64,000 nucleotides of DNA, taken from assembly GCA_016287095.1 (NCBI GenBank), contig JAEEVK010000002.1, forward strand, positions 28,861 to 92,860. The letters run 5' to 3'. This document shows positions 36,890 to 46,290 of this stretch, piece after piece (the stretch's first letter is position 1; the number at the start of each line of letters is the position of its first letter). Position numbers and translations under genes: made by a program. The notes beneath the pieces were generated by a model. It did no database searches. It was not told where the DNA came from and worked only from the letters and a program-made list of their open reading frames with translations. This DNA comes from Lachnospiraceae bacterium (GTDB lineage Bacteria > Bacillota > Clostridia > Lachnospirales > Lachnospiraceae).

Positions 36890-38220
36890 GTAAAAAGATA
36901 ATGTTTATTTCCCTTGGCTGTGACAAAAACCTCGTAGACAGCGAAAAGATGTCGGCTGAGCTCATAGAAGCGGGATTTTCGGTGACCGATGAGTCCCGGG
37001 AGGCTGAGGTTTGTGTTATAAATACCTGTTGCTTTATACATGATGCGAAGCAGGAAAGCATTGACACCATAATAGAGACCGGGGAATTAAAGAAAAAAGG
37101 AAAGCTGAAATATCTGATAATCACGGGATGCCTGGCTACAAGGTATGCCGAAGATATAAAGGAAGCTCTGCCGGAGGTGGATGCCATACTGTCATCATCC
37201 GCATCCGATGAACTGATCGCTACTATAAATTCCCTGTATAAGGGAAATTTAAAGGATAAGAGTATTTCAAAGCCTATAGACAGGGAGCCGGAGCATAAGG
37301 CACTGAGGCTGCATAATACCTTGAAAAATTATGCTTATCTGAAAATTGCCGACGGCTGCAGTAAGCATTGTACATATTGTGTAATACCTTCCATCAAGGG
37401 AGCATACAGAAGCTTCCCGATGGAGGATATCATAAAAGAGGCTGAGGATGCCGTAAAGAAAGGGAAAAACGAACTTATCCTGGTAGGTCAGGAGACCACG
37501 ATCTACGGTACCGATCTATATGGAAAGAAGACTCTGCATAAACTGCTTTCAGAACTTAATAAGATTGAAGGCCTGGAAATGATCAGGCTCATGTACTGCT
37601 ACCCTGAAGAGATAGATAATGAGCTGATACAAAGCATCAAGACACTGGATAAAGTGGCAAAATATATAGATATGCCTATACAGCATATTTCGGACGATGT
37701 ACTGAAAAGGATGGGCAGGAAAACCTCGGGTAATGATATCAGAAAGATCATCAGAAAACTGAGGCGTGAAATCCCGGGGATAGTTATAAGGACCTCTCTT
37801 ATAGCAGGGTTTCCGGGCGAGACAGAGGAAGATCATAAGCAGCTGGTTGATTTCTTAAAAGAGTTTAAGCTTGAAAGAGTCGGAGTTTTTACATACTCAA
37901 AAGAGGAAGGTACTCCTGCGGCCAAGATGAAGCCCCAGATATTAAAGAAAGTAAAGGAAAAATGGCGCAAGGAGCTTATGCTTACACAGCAGGGCATTGT
38001 TTTTGAAGCAAATGCCGCTCTGACCGGCAAGAGGTTTAAAGCTGTAGTTGAGGGCAGGCTTGAGGAAGAGAACGTCTATGTGGGCAGGACCTATCGGGAC
38101 GCTCCGGATATAGACGGCTATTGCTTTATAAAGTCTGAAAGGGACCTGGTCCTCGGAGATATAATAAAGGTTAAAATTGAGAAAGCATCAGGCTACGATC
38201 TGATAGCTTCGGAGGTTTAA
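36886..38220 (+). CDS. rimO: ribosomal protein S12 methylthiotransferase RimO
   Basis: Radical SAM enzyme adding a methylthio group to an Asp of S12. N-terminal MTTase domain (SLGCDKNLVDSE with a Cys ligand, INTCCFI with more), radical SAM CxxxCxxC at C158, C162, C165 (CSKHCTYC), C-terminal TRAM domain. SLGCDKNLVDSE favours RimO over MiaB. 444 residues. ATG 36886 overlaps the previous stop. Confidence 0.95.
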   Translation: MSKKIMFISLGCDKNLVDSEKMSAELIEAGFSVTDESREAEVCVINTCCFIHDAKQESIDTIIETGELKKKGKLKYLIITGCLATRYAEDIKEALPEVDAILSSSASDELIATINSLYKGNLKDKSISKPIDREPEHKALRLHNTLKNYAYLKIADGCSKHCTYCVIPSIKGAYRSFPMEDIIKEAEDAVKKGKNELILVGQETTIYGTDLYGKKTLHKLLSELNKIEGLEMIRLMYCYPEEIDNELIQSIKTLDKVAKYIDMPIQHISDDVLKRMGRKTSGNDIRKIIRKLRREIPGIVIRTSLIAGFPGETEEDHKQLVDFLKEFKLERVGVFTYSKEEGTPAAKMKPQILKKVKEKWRKELMLTQQGIVFEANAALTGKRFKAVVEGRLEEENVYVGRTYRDAPDIDGYCFIKSERDLVLGDIIKVKIEKASGYDLIASEV

Positions 38221-38223
38221 GTA

Positions 38224-38814
38224 ATGAATACACCCAATAAAATCACACTGTTCAGGATTATTCTGATACCTGTATTTATCGTGGTATTCCTATGCGGTAT
38301 CCCTGATAGGAAAACTGCCGATATTATAGCTCTGGTAATCTTTTCGGTGGCATCCATGTCAGATTTCCTGGACGGATATCTTGCCAGAAAGCACAACATG
38401 GTAACTGATTTTGGAAAACTGATGGATCCTCTGGCAGATAAGCTTTTGGTATGTATCACTCTCATCTGCTTTGTAAAGCTTCGCGGTACCGATTCCGTAG
38501 GTGATTATTATTTCCCTACCTGGTGTGCGATCATAATCATGACCAGAGAGTTTGCGATAAGCGGTATCAGACAGCTCGCAGCCGATAAAGGCGTTATCAT
38601 AGCTGCAGGTATGTGGGGCAAGGTAAAGACTGTAGTACAGCTCTTTATGTGTATTGACTACATTATCATGCCTGAATTTTTATATGATCTTGGCCAAACT
38701 TGGTTTGCTGTTACAGGAGTAGTTCTTATGTATCTGGCTACAGCGTTAACCGTTATTTCGTTGATTGACTATTTACTCAGAAACAGGAAGGTACTGAAGA
38801 TAACTTGTAAATGA
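38224..38814 (+). CDS. pgsA: CDP-diacylglycerol--glycerol-3-phosphate 3-phosphatidyltransferase
   Basis: Makes phosphatidylglycerol-phosphate in the membrane. The CDP-alcohol phosphotransferase motif is complete: SDFLDGYLARK, then TDFGKLMDPLADK. 196 residues, about five spans. ATG 38224 is three bases after rimO; rimO-pgsA is a common Firmicute pair. Confidence 0.95.
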   Translation: MNTPNKITLFRIILIPVFIVVFLCGIPDRKTADIIALVIFSVASMSDFLDGYLARKHNMVTDFGKLMDPLADKLLVCITLICFVKLRGTDSVGDYYFPTWCAIIIMTREFAISGIRQLAADKGVIIAAGMWGKVKTVVQLFMCIDYIIMPEFLYDLGQTWFAVTGVVLMYLATALTVISLIDYLLRNRKVLKITCK

Positions 38815-38847
38815 TTTTCACTAAAAAAGGCTGAAAGGAGACATGGA

Positions 38848-39411
38848 ATGAAAAAAGATATACGCTTTGTCATATGTCTTGTAGTTATCATGCTCTTGGC
38901 ATTGCTGTGCATTTACAGCCTGCTGGCCGATAAAGAGAGGGATAAGGACACTCATCCCGATTATCCCGAGGTTTCGGTTACACCGACCCAGAGAATGATC
39001 ATAGTCACAAACGGAGAAAAGGATGTAGTACTCGGTACGATAAATTTCTATACGGTTAAGCTTTCAACAAGAAATATCGAATCTGTCGAAGTAGCTGTAG
39101 GACAGGGAGCAGAGATCAGTCCCGAGCTTATATCGGGATATGTGACCGATGCCCTGGAGGATGAGGAGATAGATCTTGACATCCTTGGCATAGAGATCAA
39201 AAATGACATCTGTATTTTAAACTTCGGTAAAAGTATTAAGGATCTGGCTGAAAAAGAAGCCGATATAGAAAAACTCATACTAGATGCTTATTCGATGAGC
39301 ATTGTGGATAATTGTGCCGGACTGAACGGTGTTACCTTCAGGATAGAAGGGGAGCCGTATATCACGAGAAATATAAAGCTATCGGACAACGAGGTATATC
39401 TTAAGAATTGA
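38848..39411 (+). CDS. membrane-anchored protein with GerMN-like domain
   Basis: 187 residues: a hydrophobic N-terminus (about 7-27, an anchor or signal), a short linker, then an alpha/beta domain about 50-180. The pattern of LDILGIEIKNDICILNFGKS followed by a helix and GLNGVTFRIEGEPY resembles GerMN domains of spore and envelope proteins. The likeness is at pattern level, so the call is tentative. No lipobox cysteine is clear. ATG 38848 follows AAAGGAG. It overlaps the next gene by four bases. Confidence 0.5.
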   Translation: MKKDIRFVICLVVIMLLALLCIYSLLADKERDKDTHPDYPEVSVTPTQRMIIVTNGEKDVVLGTINFYTVKLSTRNIESVEVAVGQGAEISPELISGYVTDALEDEEIDLDILGIEIKNDICILNFGKSIKDLAEKEADIEKLILDAYSMSIVDNCAGLNGVTFRIEGEPYITRNIKLSDNEVYLKN

Positions 39412-41330
39412 AAATCATAGTTATCGGTGGAGGCGCCGCAGGGCTCATGGCAGCATATTCTGCAGCTTTAAACGGGCATGAGGTGCTTCTTTTGGAAAAA
39501 AACGAAAAACTCGGAAAGAAAATATACATTACCGGCAAAGGGAGATGCAACCTGGCCAATTATTGCAGTGAAGAGGATTTCCTTAAAAATGTGGTATCAA
39601 ATCCCAAGTTTCTTTACAGCAGTATCCATCAGCTGTCTCCTTATGAGACGGTTGATTTTTTTAACAATCTGGGGCTGTCTACAAAAGTAGAACGAGGAAA
39701 CAGAGTATTTCCCGAGTCGGACCATGCTTCAGATGTGACAAAGGTGCTGGAAAAAGCCTTAAAGAGCATCGGTGTCCGGATAGAGCTGAATACCACAGTA
39801 TTAAAGATCAGGCAGAAAGACGGCAGGTTTACCTCCGTAAAAACTCAAAAGGGCGAGACAGAGGGAGATGCCTGTATCATAGCTACCGGCGGTTTGAGTT
39901 ATCCTTCCACGGGGTCGACCGGGGACGGATATGAATTTGCTCTTGATCTCGGGCATACCATGGTACCGACTATGCCGTCTCTTGTAGGACTGAAAACCAA
40001 AGAGACCTTTGTCAGGGAGATGGAAGGGTTATCACTTAAGAATATCAAACTTAAGTGTCTTTTGGACGGAAAAGAGAAATATAAGGATATGGGCGAGCTG
40101 CTGTTTACACATAACGGTGTAAGCGGACCGCTGATACTTACGGTTTCTTCGTATTTCGCCAAGGACATAGCTTCCGGAAAAGAGATAAGCCTTGTCATAG
40201 ACTTAAAGCCGGCACTTTCAGAGGAAGTGCTGGATAACAGGATAGTCAGGGATTTTGCATCATTCAGCAATAAATCGGTAAAAAACATATTGGGCGGGCT
40301 GCTGCCGTCATCCATGGTACCCGTGATGCTCGACATCTGCAATATAGACCCTGAAAAGAAGGCAAATTCCATAACTGTTCAGGAAAGAAAGAACCTGGTA
40401 AAGAACATAAAGGAATTCAAACTCGGAGTTTCAAAGTCCGGTGATTTCAGTGAAGCGGTAGTCACCAAGGGCGGGGTAAGCACCAAAGAGATAAATCCCA
40501 GGACACTTGAATCATTAAAGTGCAAGGGCGTATATTTTGCCGGAGAGGTTATGGACGTCGATGCTCTTACCGGAGGGTACAATCTCCAGATAGCATGGTC
40601 CACGGGCTATGCGGCCGGCTTATTAAAACATGAAGAAGGAAAGGTAAAAAAGAAGGATATGAAAGCAGTAAGTATTGCCATAGACGGACCTGCAGGTGCG
40701 GGAAAAAGTACAATAGCAAAGCGTGTAGCAAAGGAACTCGGATATATCTACATCGATACCGGGGCTATGTACAGAGCTTTAGGGTACAGTCTTCTTAAGG
40801 GCGGCATCGATATAGAGGATGAGGCAAAGGTAGTTGAAAACTGCCGTAATACAACTTTGACCATAGAGTACAAGGACCAGCTCCAGCATGTTATTGTTAA
40901 CGGTGAGGATGTAACCGGGCTTATCAGAACCGATGAAGTAGGCTCCGCAGCATCAAAGATCTCCGCTTACAAGGAGGTCAGGGCAATACTCGTTTCGCTG
41001 CAGCAGAAAATGGCTGAAAAGGAAAGCGTGGTAATGGACGGCAGGGATATAGGTTCGGTTGTACTGCCTAACGCTACCGTTAAGATCTATTTAACAGCCA
41101 GTGTAGAAGAGCGTGCTAAGCGCAGATATGCTGAATATGTAGAAAAAGGACAGGAATGCGACCTGGAGCAGATTAAGAAGGATATAGAAGAGCGCGATCA
41201 CAGGGACATGACCAGGGAAAACTCTCCGCTTGTATGTGTACCTGATGCCCATGTAATAGATTCTTCCTTCCTGAACATCGATCAGGTCTGTGAAGAAGTA
41301 TTTAAACTGGTAGAAAAGATTAAATCATGA
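39408..41330 (+). CDS. fusion: HI0933-family flavoprotein (BaiN/RdsA type) with cytidylate kinase
   Basis: 640 residues in one frame. Residues 1-417 are an FAD oxidoreductase of the HI0933 family: GGGAAGLMAAYSA dinucleotide loop, KLGKKIYITGKGRCN, and the C-terminal GVYFAGEVMDVDALTGGYNLQ. Residues 418-640 are a full-length cytidylate kinase (CMP/dCMP to diphosphates), with IDGPAGAGKST at 426-435, DTGAMYRA, and VVMDGRDIGSVV. The two parts are joined by a short lysine-rich linker. In other Clostridia these are separate neighbouring genes. Start TTG 39408, with GAGGT twelve bases upstream, overlaps the previous stop (TTGA). An ATG at 40659 opens the kinase part, but its possible binding site AAGGAAAGG (40636-40644) is at poor spacing. 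Confidence 0.9.
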   Translation: MKIIVIGGGAAGLMAAYSAALNGHEVLLLEKNEKLGKKIYITGKGRCNLANYCSEEDFLKNVVSNPKFLYSSIHQLSPYETVDFFNNLGLSTKVERGNRVFPESDHASDVTKVLEKALKSIGVRIELNTTVLKIRQKDGRFTSVKTQKGETEGDACIIATGGLSYPSTGSTGDGYEFALDLGHTMVPTMPSLVGLKTKETFVREMEGLSLKNIKLKCLLDGKEKYKDMGELLFTHNGVSGPLILTVSSYFAKDIASGKEISLVIDLKPALSEEVLDNRIVRDFASFSNKSVKNILGGLLPSSMVPVMLDICNIDPEKKANSITVQERKNLVKNIKEFKLGVSKSGDFSEAVVTKGGVSTKEINPRTLESLKCKGVYFAGEVMDVDALTGGYNLQIAWSTGYAAGLLKHEEGKVKKKDMKAVSIAIDGPAGAGKSTIAKRVAKELGYIYIDTGAMYRALGYSLLKGGIDIEDEAKVVENCRNTTLTIEYKDQLQHVIVNGEDVTGLIRTDEVGSAASKISAYKEVRAILVSLQQKMAEKESVVMDGRDIGSVVLPNATVKIYLTASVEERAKRRYAEYVEKGQECDLEQIKKDIEERDHRDMTRENSPLVCVPDAHVIDSSFLNIDQVCEEVFKLVEKIKS

Positions 41331-43297
41331 AGGTTATCGTAGCAGAATCTGCAGGCTTTTGTTTCGGGATAGAACGTGCTCTCAAGACTGTTTACGAACA
41401 GCTCGGCAGAGGGAAGACCGTTTATACCTTTGGTCCCATCACTCACAATGAGACAGTATGTGATGAACTGACGCAAAAAGGGGTCCGTATCATTTCGGGC
41501 GAAGATGAGCTTGATAAAATTGAAAATTCTATAATCATCATAAGATCCCACGGAGTGACAGAGGCTCTTTTTGACAGGCTGAAGGCAACCGAAGAAAAAA
41601 ACGGAAACGAAATAATAGACGCAACCTGCACATTTGTAAAAAAAATACATAAAGTTGTGAGTGAAGAGTCTGCTTCGGGCAGCGATGTGATAATTATCGG
41701 CGACGCAAGTCATCCCGAGGTGGTCGGGATATGCGGCTGGTGCAAGGGCAGATGTACCGTTATAGATTCTGAGGAAGAGGCCCGTGATTATGAGCCCGGT
41801 ACGGCATCCAAGACCATTTTGGTCGCACAGACAACATTTAATATAAATAAATTTAAAGTATTGGTTGAAATTTTACAAAAAAGAGTATATAATATAAATG
41901 TTGTAAATTCGATTTGCAATGCTACCGAGAAAAGACAACGTGAAACTAAGGAGCTGGCGGCGTCATGTGACGCTATGATAGTTATCGGCGGGAATCACAG
42001 TTCCAATACTATGAAGCTTGTAGAGATCTCGGAGAAGGAATGCAAGAATACTTACCACATACAGACTAGTGTTGACTTGGATTTGGACAGTTTCAAATCT
42101 TTCCGTTGCGTAGGTATTACAGCAGGGGCTTCCACCCCAAAAACTATAATCAAGGAGGTTCAAGAAATCATGTCAGAAAAAAGTTTTGACGCCATGCTTG
42201 ACGAATCAATGAAGACAATACACAACGGGGAGGTAGTCGAAGGTAAAGTCATTTATGTCAAAGAAGACGAAATTGCTCTTGACATAGGATATAAGGCAGA
42301 CGGTATTATTCCGAGAAGCGAATACACCAATCAGCCCGGCCTCGATCTTAGGACTGTTGTAAAAGAAGGCGATACGATTCAGGCAAAGGTACTTAAGGTT
42401 AATGATGGTGAGGGTCAGGTTTCACTGACCTACAAGAGACTTGCAGCTGAGCGCGGCAGCGAAAAGCTTGCTAAGGCTTTTGAGGACAAAGAGGTACTTA
42501 AGGCTAAGGTTACAGAGGTACTTGGCGGCGGTATCTGCGTAGTATACGATGAGACAAGAGTATTCATTCCCGCAAGTCTTGTTTCCGATACATACGAAAA
42601 GAATCTTGATAAGTATAAGGATCAGGAGATCGAGTTTGTAGTTACAGAGTTCCAGCCCAAGAAGAGAAGGATCATAGGCGACCGCAAGCAGCTGCTTGTA
42701 GCGCGCAAGGCAGAGGCTATGAAGAAGCTCTTCGATACGATCAAGGTTGGCGATGTTATCGAGGGTACAGTTAAGAATATTACAGACTTCGGTGCATTCA
42801 TCGACTTAGGCGGAGCTGACGGACTCCTTCATATTTCAGAGATGTCATGGGGCAGGATCGATAATCCCAAGAAGGTATTCAAGGTTGGCGATACTGTTCG
42901 TGCATTCATCAAGGATATCCAGGGCAACAAGGTGGCACTTTCCATGAAGTTCCCTGATCAGAATCCTTGGGCAGACGCTGAAGAAAAGTTTGCAGTTGGC
43001 AATATCGTAAAGGGTAAAGTAGCCCGCATGACAGATTTCGGTGCATTTGTTGAGCTTATACCCGGTGTTGACGCTCTTCTTCATGTATCACAGATTTCAA
43101 GAGACCATATCGAGAAGCCTTCCGATGTATTAAAGCCCGGACAGGAGATCGAAGCAAAGATACTCGATGTAAGTCTTGAAGACAAGAAAATCAGCCTTAG
43201 CATGAAGGCACTTCTTCCTCCTAAGGAAGATGAGGAGCCTGCAGCTAATGAGCAGTCTGAAGAGAGTGCAGATGTAACTGAAAGCGAAAACGCATAA
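41327..43297 (+). CDS. fusion: 4-hydroxy-3-methylbut-2-enyl diphosphate reductase (IspH) with ribosomal protein S1
   Basis: 656 residues. Residues 1-280 are IspH, the last enzyme of the MEP isoprenoid route: iron-sulphur cysteines C12, C101 and C197, and H40, H129. Residues 282-656 hold four S1 RNA-binding domains (about 292-365, 372-445, 455-525, 540-615), with DFGAFIDLGG and DFGAFVEL, and an acidic C-terminal tail. IspH-S1 fusions are known in Clostridia. ATG 41327 overlaps the previous stop (ATGA). An internal in-frame site at 42152-42172 may give S1 alone (375 residues). A strong terminator follows. Confidence 0.96.
   Translation: MKVIVAESAGFCFGIERALKTVYEQLGRGKTVYTFGPITHNETVCDELTQKGVRIISGEDELDKIENSIIIIRSHGVTEALFDRLKATEEKNGNEIIDATCTFVKKIHKVVSEESASGSDVIIIGDASHPEVVGICGWCKGRCTVIDSEEEARDYEPGTASKTILVAQTTFNINKFKVLVEILQKRVYNINVVNSICNATEKRQRETKELAASCDAMIVIGGNHSSNTMKLVEISEKECKNTYHIQTSVDLDLDSFKSFRCVGITAGASTPKTIIKEVQEIMSEKSFDAMLDESMKTIHNGEVVEGKVIYVKEDEIALDIGYKADGIIPRSEYTNQPGLDLRTVVKEGDTIQAKVLKVNDGEGQVSLTYKRLAAERGSEKLAKAFEDKEVLKAKVTEVLGGGICVVYDETRVFIPASLVSDTYEKNLDKYKDQEIEFVVTEFQPKKRRIIGDRKQLLVARKAEAMKKLFDTIKVGDVIEGTVKNITDFGAFIDLGGADGLLHISEMSWGRIDNPKKVFKVGDTVRAFIKDIQGNKVALSMKFPDQNPWADAEEKFAVGNIVKGKVARMTDFGAFVELIPGVDALLHVSQISRDHIEKPSDVLKPGQEIEAKILDVSLEDKKISLSMKALLPPKEDEEPAANEQSEESADVTESENA
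42152..42172 (+). promoter_or_regulatory. internal ribosome binding site and ATG at the IspH/S1 junction
   Basis: AAGGAGGT at 42152-42159, a full match to the anti-Shine-Dalgarno end, is ten bases before an in-frame ATG at 42170. That ATG is codon 282, just ahead of the S1 part. It could start a 375-residue S1 protein (42170-43297) without the reductase. The same bases must also code for IspH's end (IKEVQEI), so chance is possible. Confidence 0.6.
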
Positions 43298-43331
43298 TCT
43301 TGACAGTTTTTTAGGCACAGCCTTTTACTCT

Positions 43332-43369
43332 GAACAGACTTAAAAGTATTTTAAGTCTGTTCTTTTTTT
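43332..43369 (+). terminator. strong terminator after ispH-rpsA
   Basis: GAACAGACTTAAAA (43332-43345) pairs perfectly with TTTTAAGTCTGTTC (43349-43362), loop GTA, followed by TTTTTTT: a 14-bp stem. Confidence 0.95.
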
Positions 43370-43405
43370 GAAGCCGGCCTGTTTCGGGTAACTTATGAGG
43401 TGTAT

Positions 43406-44182
43406 ATGTTCATTGATAGCTACGGATCGTTTAAGGAACAATTCTATAAGCTGACCGGTATTGACCTTAATGCATATAAAGAAGGTCAGATGAGGCGCAG
43501 GATTGATTCCCTTATTGCAAAAAACAGGATACCCGGATACACGGCATTTATTAATGTGCTGAAATCAGACAAGGAAAAGTATGATGAATTCCTGGGGTAT
43601 ATAACCATTAACGTTTCGGAGTTCTGGAGAAATCCGGAACAGTGGGAGATACTGGAAAGAAACATACTTCCGCCTATTATAAACGACAGTGGGATTAAAG
43701 TGTGGAGCGCCGCATGTTCAACCGGTGACGAGCCTTATTCACTTGCCATGCTGTTGGGAGAATTTCTGCCGCTTAACAGGATCAATATCCTTGCAACGGA
43801 TATAGATAAACAGGTAATTTCAAAAGCCAGATCGGGCATTTATACCGAAAAGAGCATAAAGGGGCTTCCGGCGCGTTTCAGAAACAGGTATGTAAATCAT
43901 ATGTGTGACGGGGCTTACGAGGTATCCCAGGAGATCAGAAAATGTGTTACCTTCAGGGAGCATGATCTGCTCAGTCCGAGATATCCTCTGGATTTTGACA
44001 TGATCGTATGCAGAAATGTGCTGATCTATTTTACCGATGAAGCAAAAGACGTTGTATTTCATAAGTTTTCAAGGTCTCTTAAGCCCGGCGGCATACTGTT
44101 CCTGGGTAGCACGGAACAGATTCTTTATCCTAAAGATTACGGTTTTTCACCGATTTCATCTTTTTTTTATAAAAAACTATGA
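43406..44182 (+). CDS. cheR: chemotaxis protein methyltransferase CheR
   Basis: Methylates glutamates of chemoreceptors with SAM. N-terminal helical domain (YKEGQMRRRI), then VSEFWRNPEQW, the SAM motif VWSAACSTGDEPYS, ATDIDK and FDMIVCRNVLIYF. ATG 43406 is chosen: GAGG at 43397-43400 is its site, and an in-frame GTG at 43400 falls inside it. 258 residues. It is isolated; no other chemotaxis gene is in the window, but its presence suggests a motile or taxis-competent cell. Confidence 0.94.
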   Translation: MFIDSYGSFKEQFYKLTGIDLNAYKEGQMRRRIDSLIAKNRIPGYTAFINVLKSDKEKYDEFLGYITINVSEFWRNPEQWEILERNILPPIINDSGIKVWSAACSTGDEPYSLAMLLGEFLPLNRINILATDIDKQVISKARSGIYTEKSIKGLPARFRNRYVNHMCDGAYEVSQEIRKCVTFREHDLLSPRYPLDFDMIVCRNVLIYFTDEAKDVVFHKFSRSLKPGGILFLGSTEQILYPKDYGFSPISSFFYKKL

Positions 44183-44201
44183 TGTATTAAAGATTTAAGT
44201 A

Positions 44202-44230
44202 TTGATTTTTTAAAAACAATAGTTTATAGT
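44202..44230 (+). promoter_or_regulatory. promoter for plsX-acpP-rnc
   Basis: TTGATT at 44202-44207 and TATAGT at 44225-44230 with a 17-base spacer, in an AT-rich gap 24 bases before the plsX start. FapR-like boxes were not recognised. Confidence 0.72.
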
Positions 44231-44253
44231 ATTTTTGTAAGATGGAGAATGTT

Positions 44254-45273
44254 ATGGATAGTTTAGTAAAAGTGGCGGTTGACGCTATGGGCGGAGACAA
44301 TGCTCCTTTAGAACTGGTAAAGGGCACGGTTGAAGCGGTAAATGAAAGCAACGAGCTGAAATGCTATTTGGTAGGTGATGAGAAGGCCATAAAGGATGAG
44401 CTTTCAAAATATACCTATGACACTGCCAGAATAGAGGTAGTACATGCCGAAGAGGTCATTACAAATGATGAGGCTCCCGTTATGGCGATCAGGAGGAAGA
44501 AAAACTCTTCTGTAGTCGTAGGACTTAATCTTGTTAAGTCAGGTGAGGCAGACGGCTTCATATCGGCAGGCAGTACCGGTGCGGTACTTGTCGGAGCACA
44601 GCTGATAGCAGGACGTATCAAGGGTGTGGAGAGGACTCCTCTGGCACCTGTTGTACCTACTCTCAAGGGCTGTTCACTTCTTATAGACTGCGGAGCAAAC
44701 GTAGATGCGAGATCATCACATCTCGTACAGTTTGCCAAGATGGGCTCCATATATATGGAGAATGTCATAGGTGTTAAGAATCCCAAGGTTGCCATAGTAA
44801 ATATCGGTACAGAGGAGGAAAAAGGAAATGCTCTGGTTAAGGAAACTTATCCATTACTGAAAAACTGTTCCGATATCAACTTTACAGGTAGTATCGAGGC
44901 ACGTCAGATTCCCTACGGAGATGCCGATGTCATAGTATGCGAGGCATTTGTCGGGAATGTAATATTAAAGATGTATGAAGGTGTTGCAGGTGCACTTCTT
45001 ACCAAGATAAAAGAAGGACTTACCGCGACTCCAGCAAGTAAGATAGGTGCTTTGCTTGCGAAAAAGTCTTTGAAAAAGACCATGAAGGGCTTCAGTATGG
45101 ATGAATACGGCGGAGCTCCGATGCTTGGACTGAACGGACTTGTAATGAAGACACACGGAAATTCCAAGTCCATCGAGGTTAAGAACTCGATATTACAGTG
45201 CATTAAGTTCAGTAAAAGCAATATACCTGATAAGATCAGGAGAAATTTACAGGAAGAAGAAATAGGAGGCTGA
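44254..45273 (+). CDS. plsX: phosphate acyltransferase PlsX
   Basis: Makes acyl-phosphate from acyl-ACP for phospholipid synthesis. [12 protein letters not shown] at the start, SAGSTGA and MKTHGNSK in the family places. ATG 44254 has GGAG at 44244-44247; the in-frame ATG at 44242 overlaps that site. 339 residues. plsX-acpP-rnc-smc-ftsY is a conserved Firmicute order. Confidence 0.96.
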   Translation: MDSLVKVAVDAMGGDNAPLELVKGTVEAVNESNELKCYLVGDEKAIKDELSKYTYDTARIEVVHAEEVITNDEAPVMAIRRKKNSSVVVGLNLVKSGEADGFISAGSTGAVLVGAQLIAGRIKGVERTPLAPVVPTLKGCSLLIDCGANVDARSSHLVQFAKMGSIYMENVIGVKNPKVAIVNIGTEEEKGNALVKETYPLLKNCSDINFTGSIEARQIPYGDADVIVCEAFVGNVILKMYEGVAGALLTKIKEGLTATPASKIGALLAKKSLKKTMKGFSMDEYGGAPMLGLNGLVMKTHGNSKSIEVKNSILQCIKFSKSNIPDKIRRNLQEEEIGG

Positions 45274-45274
45274 T

Positions 45275-45505
45275 ATGGAATTTGAGAAGTTGCAGAAAAT
45301 CATTGCCGAGGTACTGAATGTTGATCCGGATGAGGTTACTATGGATACTACCTTCATAGATGATCTCGGAGCTGATTCACTGGATGTTTTCCAGATCATC
45401 ATGGGCATTGAGGAAGAATTTGATATCGAAATATCCAATGAGGATGCCGAGAATATTGTTACGGTAAGAGATGCAGTTGAACAGATCAAGAATGCAATAA
45501 ACTGA
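45275..45505 (+). CDS. acpP: acyl carrier protein
   Basis: 76-residue acidic four-helix protein carrying fatty acyl chains. The phosphopantetheine-bearing Ser35 is in [13 protein letters not shown] 45275 is two bases after the plsX stop with AGGAGG upstream. Confidence 0.97.
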   Translation: MEFEKLQKIIAEVLNVDPDEVTMDTTFIDDLGADSLDVFQIIMGIEEEFDIEISNEDAENIVTVRDAVEQIKNAIN

Positions 45506-45520
45506 TTTAAGAGGCTGTCA

Positions 45521-45548
45521 AAAGACAGCTTCTCTTTGTGTTATATAA
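45521..45548 (+). terminator. hairpin after acpP, possible attenuating terminator
   Basis: GAGGCTGTC (45521-45529) pairs with GACAGCTTC (45534-45542), loop AAAA, one G-T pair. The T run is poor (TCTTTG), so read-through into rnc is likely. Confidence 0.6.
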
Positions 45549-45557
45549 GGGGATATA

Positions 45558-46256
45558 ATGTTATCGGAAAATAAAATAAAAGACTTTGAGGCTAAGATAG
45601 AGTACACCTTTAAGGATAAGGATCTGCTGGAGCTTGCATTGTCCCACAGTTCGTATGTCAACGAGCTGACGGTAAGGAACAGACAGTGTAACGAAAGAAT
45701 AGAGTTCCTCGGAGATGCCATCTTAGAGATGGTATCCAGTGAGTACCTTTACAAAAACAGGCCTCAGGATAAAGAAGGTGTTTTGTCAAAGCAAAGAGCT
45801 GCGCTCGTTTGTGAGAAAGCACTGTCATCGGCTGCAAGAGCCATTGATTTAGGAGAATACCTGCTCCTCGGAAAAGGAGAGGCCGCAAACGGCGGTGCAA
45901 ACAGGGATTCTATCCTGGCAGATGCGTTTGAAGCAATGATCGGAGCTATTTACCTTGACGGTGGGTATGAAGTGGTAAAAGCGTTTATCATCAAGAGGGT
46001 ACTTGAAAGCGGAAACGGTACCTTTGTAGATTATAAGTCGCGTTTCCAGGAGATAGTCCAGGGTAAGACAAACGCAAAAATAGTATATGAGCTTATAGGA
46101 GAGACGGGACCCGAGCATGACAGAAAGTTCGAGGTATCGGTCTCTATTAATGGTATAGTCCTTGGCACCGGAGTAGGACATAACAAAAAGTCCGCAGAGC
46201 AGAATGCCGCTATGGAAGCCATAGTCAGGACCAGAAGACAGTCTGACTGGACATAA
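45558..46256 (+). CDS. rnc: ribonuclease III
   Basis: Cuts double-stranded RNA, including the rRNA precursor. The catalytic signature ERIEFLGDAILE, the second acidic site in DAFEAMIGAIYLDGG, and a C-terminal dsRNA-binding domain (about residues 160-228). 232 residues. ATG 45558 after AAGGGG. Confidence 0.97.
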   Translation: MLSENKIKDFEAKIEYTFKDKDLLELALSHSSYVNELTVRNRQCNERIEFLGDAILEMVSSEYLYKNRPQDKEGVLSKQRAALVCEKALSSAARAIDLGEYLLLGKGEAANGGANRDSILADAFEAMIGAIYLDGGYEVVKAFIIKRVLESGNGTFVDYKSRFQEIVQGKTNAKIVYELIGETGPEHDRKFEVSVSINGIVLGTGVGHNKKSAEQNAAMEAIVRTRRQSDWT

Positions 46257-46290
46257 AACATAAGCCGTATATATAAGGCAGGTTAGTGTT

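Noticed and set aside
40636..40661. Internal start for a separate cmk gene
   Set aside because: The candidate site is 14 bases away and another is one base away from the ATG, both poor; the frame is uninterrupted, so a single fusion gene is annotated.
41327..43297. IspH-S1 fusion as a sequencing error
   Set aside because: Such fusions are known in Clostridia and both halves are complete and in frame.
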